A program made the translations under genes and the position numbers. From the NCBI GenBank assembly GCA_029880425.1, contig JAOUOK010000036.1, positions 1 through 9,433 of the forward strand: a stretch of 9,433 nucleotides of DNA, given 5' to 3'. Shown here one piece after another: positions 7,062-9,433 of the stretch; position 1 is the stretch's first letter, and each line of letters opens with the position of its first letter. The stretch is from Gammaproteobacteria bacterium (GTDB lineage: Bacteria > Pseudomonadota > Gammaproteobacteria > UBA6429 > Thiohalophilaceae). The notes below the pieces were generated by a model, which worked only from the letters and a program-made list of their open reading frames with translations, did no database searches and was not told the origin of the DNA.

Positions 7062-7634
7062 CTAGTCGTTTTCATTGCCTAGCATAGCATTTTTAAGATC
7101 AATGTCAGCAGGATGTTCACCTAACCATATTTTTAAAATAGCGGTAAAAAATTCATCACCTTTTACAGTACCGTTAGTTTTACCATTTATAATTATACTT
7201 GTGCCAATGCCAGGGCTGAAGTTGATGTCAATAACATCACCTTTTTTAACACTGGTAAACAGGTTGTTAAATTGTGTAATTTGATTCTTAAGAGCAGCTA
7301 ATTCATCATTTGAGTGATTGCTGTTAAAACCATCATTCCAGGCATTAACCAGTTTTTCTTTGCTGATTTCATCATAAATAAAATGCATATGAACTTTCTT
7401 CGCACCATTGAGGCTATATATAGCTTCGGCATTATCGCGTTTTTCCTCTAAATAAAGTGCACCCACATAAATATCAAAAATAAATTTTGTGCGGATACCC
7501 GCACCGTTTAATACCAGTTTTTTAGCAGCATTATCGATGCTAACAGAATTTGGTATCTCAATATTTGCAACAGTTTTGGCATGCAGTGAAAAAGAAAATA
7601 GAAGTGTAGAGAATATAAAAATAATTGTTTTCAT
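7062..7634 (-). CDS. Periplasmic chalcone-isomerase-like protein
   Basis: A protein of 190 residues when started at the ATG at 7634, which gives a clean signal peptide (MKTIIFIFSTLLFSFSLHA, cut after Ala19). A further in-frame start at 7715 would add 27 residues that hide the signal peptide and overlap the divergent gene region, so it is rejected. GGCGGA upstream of 7634 is an acceptable ribosome-binding site. The mature part shows family marks of bacterial chalcone-isomerase-like proteins: LNGAGIRTKFIFDIYVGALY (42-61, including Arg48), FIYDEISKEKLVNAWNDGF (85-103) and the C-terminal IWLGEHPADIDLKNAMLG (169-186). Bacterial members share the fold of plant chalcone isomerase and fatty-acid-binding proteins, but most lack proven enzymatic activity; ligand and role here are unknown. 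It is divergent from the alpha/beta-hydrolase lipoprotein with about 109 bp between starts. Confidence 0.88.
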   Translation of the reverse strand: MKTIIFIFSTLLFSFSLHAKTVANIEIPNSVSIDNAAKKLVLNGAGIRTKFIFDIYVGALYLEEKRDNAEAIYSLNGAKKVHMHFIYDEISKEKLVNAWNDGFNSNHSNDELAALKNQITQFNNLFTSVKKGDVIDINFSPGIGTSIIINGKTNGTVKGDEFFTAILKIWLGEHPADIDLKNAMLGNEND

Positions 7635-7661
7635 TATTAATTTCCGCCAGATTTTTAATTG

Positions 7662-7691
7662 AGTATAGAATATTTTACATGGTATTGTTGC
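7662..7691 (-). promoter_or_regulatory. Candidate promoter of the chalcone-isomerase-like gene
   Basis: On the minus strand TATACT (7667-7662) matches five of six bases of the -10 consensus. A weak -35, GCAACA (7691-7686), lies 18 bp upstream. Transcription would begin near 7655, about 20 nt before the ATG at 7634, which agrees with the shorter start chosen for that gene. The -35 matches only half the consensus, so this is tentative. Confidence 0.3.
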
Positions 7692-7743
7692 TAATTCTTG
7701 CTTGAAAACAGTCAAAATATTGAAATTTCACAGGGTTATTTTG

Positions 7744-8541
7744 ATGAAACATAACAGGTTGATTAAAGAGATAAAAATAGGTGTGGTTGTATTAACTTCA
7801 TTTTTACTGTTTTCGTGCATGCCACGAATCGATGTTAATCAGCCTCTTGAGCTGGTTTGGGATAAGAACGGTAAAAAAAACCATGATCTTATAATATTTT
7901 TACCCGGCCTCTATGATGTGGCGGAAAAATTTAAAAAAGAACATTTTTTTCGTATTGCCAGGAATACCGGTATTAAGGCGGACATGGTAGCTGCGAGTGT
8001 GCATCTTAATCATTTATTAAAAAAGAAAATGATTAAAAGGCTGGAAAAAGATCTTTTTCAGCCGGCGCTCAATAAAGGTTATAAAAATATCTGGTTTGTT
8101 GGCGTATCGCTCGGAGGTTTAAATTCATTATTGTTTTATCAAAAGCATTCAAAAAATATATGTGGTGTCGTGTTATTAGCCCCCTATCTTGGTGATAAGG
8201 TAATTTCAAAGGCAATAGAAAATGCCGGTGGGATTGATAACTGGCAACCAGATCAATTTGATAAAACAGAAGATATTAAAAATAAAAACCTGGTAGATTT
8301 ACGGGTGCAGTATTTATGGCAATGGATTAAGAAATTAAACAATAAAAATATAAGTCAGCTATATCTTGGTTATGGAAATAATGACAGGTACGCAAAAGCA
8401 CATAAGTTATTTGCTAAATTTTTAGCAGAAAAAAATGTCATTGAAATACAGGGGCAACATAACTGGAAAACTGGTCAAAAAATATGGCAACAACAGCTTT
8501 CTACGCGAGATAAAAGTGGCTTATTAAAATCATGTAACTAA
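7744..8541 (+). CDS. Alpha/beta-hydrolase lipoprotein
   Basis: A protein of 265 residues from the ATG at 7744; AGGGT about 9 nt upstream is a plausible ribosome-binding site. A longer reading from a TTG at 7702 is less likely because it would push a charged stretch in front of the signal sequence. The signal ends LLFSC, a lipobox with Cys25 followed by Met, which predicts an outer-membrane lipoprotein; Phe at -2 is slightly unusual. The fold is supported by LIIFLPGLYD (49-58, oxyanion-hole region), the nucleophile elbow GVSLGG (120-125, Ser122), a probable catalytic acid Asp214 in YGNNDRY (210-216) and His239 in IQGQHNW (235-241). The triad therefore looks complete. It probably hydrolyses an ester or amide in the envelope, with unknown substrate. 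It diverges from the chalcone-isomerase-like gene and converges on the CPXCG gene, 16 nt away. Confidence 0.85.
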   Translation: MKHNRLIKEIKIGVVVLTSFLLFSCMPRIDVNQPLELVWDKNGKKNHDLIIFLPGLYDVAEKFKKEHFFRIARNTGIKADMVAASVHLNHLLKKKMIKRLEKDLFQPALNKGYKNIWFVGVSLGGLNSLLFYQKHSKNICGVVLLAPYLGDKVISKAIENAGGIDNWQPDQFDKTEDIKNKNLVDLRVQYLWQWIKKLNNKNISQLYLGYGNNDRYAKAHKLFAKFLAEKNVIEIQGQHNWKTGQKIWQQQLSTRDKSGLLKSCN

Positions 8542-8557
8542 ATAACTTTCCGGTATG

Positions 8558-8746
8558 TTATTCATTTTCATGGCTGACATGTAGCCGAACATCTATTCCA
8601 TCAACATCTATGAAAACATTAATTGGGCGACAGCAGACCTGGCAATCTTCAATATATTCCTGTGAACCACTTGAACAATCAATTTCAAGTGAATTTTTCT
8701 CACCACAGTACGGGCAGGTAATATCATGGTTTTGAAGCAAGTCCAT
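8558..8746 (-). CDS. CPXCG-type cysteine-rich zinc-ribbon protein
   Basis: A small protein of 62 residues with no signal peptide, so it is probably cytoplasmic. It has CPYCGE (11-16), then EIDCSSGSQEYIEDCQVCCR (21-40) and PINVFIDVDG (41-50). Cys11/Cys14 and Cys35/Cys38 form a zinc-ribbon arrangement, with extra Cys24 and Cys39. The pattern CPxCGE, then D-SSG-Q-YIEDCxVCCRPI, is that of the Cys_rich_CPXG family, common as small conserved proteins of unknown function in gammaproteobacteria. It starts 37 nt after the RND exporter stop on the same strand. No clear Shine-Dalgarno is visible, so it may be transcribed with the exporter. Metal binding is inferred from the cysteines. Confidence 0.88.
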   Translation of the reverse strand: MDLLQNHDITCPYCGEKNSLEIDCSSGSQEYIEDCQVCCRPINVFIDVDGIDVRLHVSHENE

Positions 8747-8783
8747 GATAATAAGTGTAGTGTATATTTTAGAAACTTGTATT

Positions 8784-9433
8784 TTATACCGCCCGGTGCC
8801 TGTAAATTTTTGAGTCTAAAATGGATAATAAAGGGGGTAAAAGTAAAAAATCGGTAATCAAGGCGTAACTTAAAGTGATAGCAAGCAGTAATCCACTTAC
8901 CCATGTTGGAGAAAAGTGTGAAGCCGATAAGACTAAAAAGCCAGATACCAGCACGGCTGTTGTAATTATGAGTGCGATACCAACGGTATTAAAGGCATAA
9001 CGCATCCCCTCGTTAACATTTAAGCCTTTTTCCCGTCTTGCACGTAAGTACTTACTAAGAAAATGCACGGTATCATCAACGACGATGCCGAGGCTCATAC
9101 AAATTACAATGGAAGCTGACATATCGACCTTACCAATAAAAATTCCCCAGGTGCCATAGGCCAGTGCCGCGGGAACAAGGTTGGGTATAAGACTGATTAA
9201 TCCCAGTCGAATAGATTGCAGCGCAATCATCAGTACAAAAGAAATCAGTACCAGTGCTACCAAAGTCCCTTTCAACAGGCTACGAATATTGCGGTGATTG
9301 ATATGGGCAAAGATCATATCTAAACCCGTGGCTTCACCGCTCTCGTAATTAGCAGCATTTTGTTTTAACCATTTTTGAGCACGCCTGTCTAAATCCAGTA
9401 AATATTCAGAATCGGTTTTATGCACAATAATTG
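8784..9433 (-). CDS. RND/MMPL-family exporter, C-terminal part (runs off right edge)
   Basis: Partial: about 215 residues are visible. The frame is open to the window edge, so the GTG at 9425 is not the true start; complete family members are usually several hundred residues longer. Five hydrophobic helices are seen, numbering from the GTG codon: about 51-70, 74-97, 104-120, 145-167 and 175-199. The pattern LGLISLIPNLVPAALAYG (74-91), then SLGIVVDDTVHFLSKYLRAR (111-130) with paired acidic residues Asp117/Asp118, then a final LLPPLLSILD (195-204), is typical of MMPL/HAE3-like RND transporters found widely in proteobacteria. It probably uses the proton gradient to move lipids or hydrophobic compounds across the inner membrane; substrate is not deducible. 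It is followed closely by the CPXCG gene. Confidence 0.9.
   Translation of the reverse strand, partial: IIVHKTDSEYLLDLDRRAQKWLKQNAANYESGEATGLDMIFAHINHRNIRSLLKGTLVALVLISFVLMIALQSIRLGLISLIPNLVPAALAYGTWGIFIGKVDMSASIVICMSLGIVVDDTVHFLSKYLRARREKGLNVNEGMRYAFNTVGIALIITTAVLVSGFLVLSASHFSPTWVSGLLLAITLSYALITDFLLLPPLLSILDSKIYRHRAV

Noticed and set aside
7635..7715. Longer N-terminus for the chalcone-isomerase-like protein starting at 7715
   Set aside because: It would bury a clear signal peptide under 27 extra residues and run through the probable promoter. The ATG at 7634 has a better upstream site and gives a standard exported protein.
7702..7743. TTG start for the hydrolase lipoprotein at 7702
   Set aside because: It is a rare start codon without a ribosome-binding site. 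The ATG at 7744 gives a normal lipoprotein signal of about 25 residues.
8541..8562. Possible hairpin AATAAC/GTTATT between the convergent hydrolase and CPXCG genes
   Set aside because: Only six mostly A-T pairs with a 10-nt loop and no T tract on either side, so it is too weak to call a terminator.
8608..8904. Alternative minus-strand frame of 98 codons across the CPXCG gene and the exporter end
   Set aside because: It overlaps two well-supported genes in another frame, and its composition shows no family features.
1..9433. Search for a mobile element, CRISPR array, toxin-antitoxin or defence island
   Set aside because: No direct repeats with spacers, terminal inverted repeats, transposase, integrase, nuclease or small paired toxin genes were visible. 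The MoxR ATPase is explained by its DUF58/TgpA neighbours rather than by a defence system.

Overview
The window looks like AT-rich chromosomal DNA from a gammaproteobacterium. The evidence is the set of protein families: a TgpA/DUF58/MoxR trio, a PF10023-type lipoprotein aminopeptidase, a CPXCG zinc-ribbon protein and an RND/MMPL exporter. I see no phage, transposon, CRISPR, tRNA or rRNA signature. The genus cannot be fixed from this sequence alone.

Left part (1-2793, minus strand): a tightly packed operon transcribed right to left. It holds a MoxR-family AAA+ ATPase, a DUF58 membrane-anchored protein and the N-terminal two-thirds or less of a TgpA-type membrane transglutaminase that runs off the left edge. 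MoxR and DUF58 are 3 nt apart, and DUF58 and tgpA overlap by at least 11 nt. This is a widespread envelope-associated trio whose exact job is poorly known.

Centre (2874-6441, plus strand): after an 80-bp divergent intergenic region comes a four-gene unit. A predicted zinc-aminopeptidase lipoprotein overlaps modA by an ATGA, followed by modA (periplasmic molybdate-binding protein), modB (permease) and modC (ATPase with a TOBE/MOP domain). ModA, ModB and ModC form a complete high-affinity molybdate ABC importer. The coupled peptidase at the head of the unit is the most unusual piece of gene order here. No modE regulator and no convincing ModE operator are present.

Right part (6497-9433): accessory or poorly characterised envelope genes. 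A three-helix membrane protein of unknown function (minus) follows a periplasmic chalcone-isomerase-like protein (minus). The 160-bp gap between them contains a long imperfect hairpin that competes with a small terminator-like hairpin plus T tract. A divergent alpha/beta-hydrolase lipoprotein (plus) converges on a small CPXCG zinc-ribbon protein (minus), which lies 37 bp downstream of the C-terminal part of an RND/MMPL exporter that enters from the right edge.

Overall, most genes belong to known families. I did not find a convincing undescribed defence or mobile system. The observations most worth checking are the aminopeptidase-modABC coupling, the competing RNA structures near 6945-7001 and the unassigned 134-residue membrane protein.
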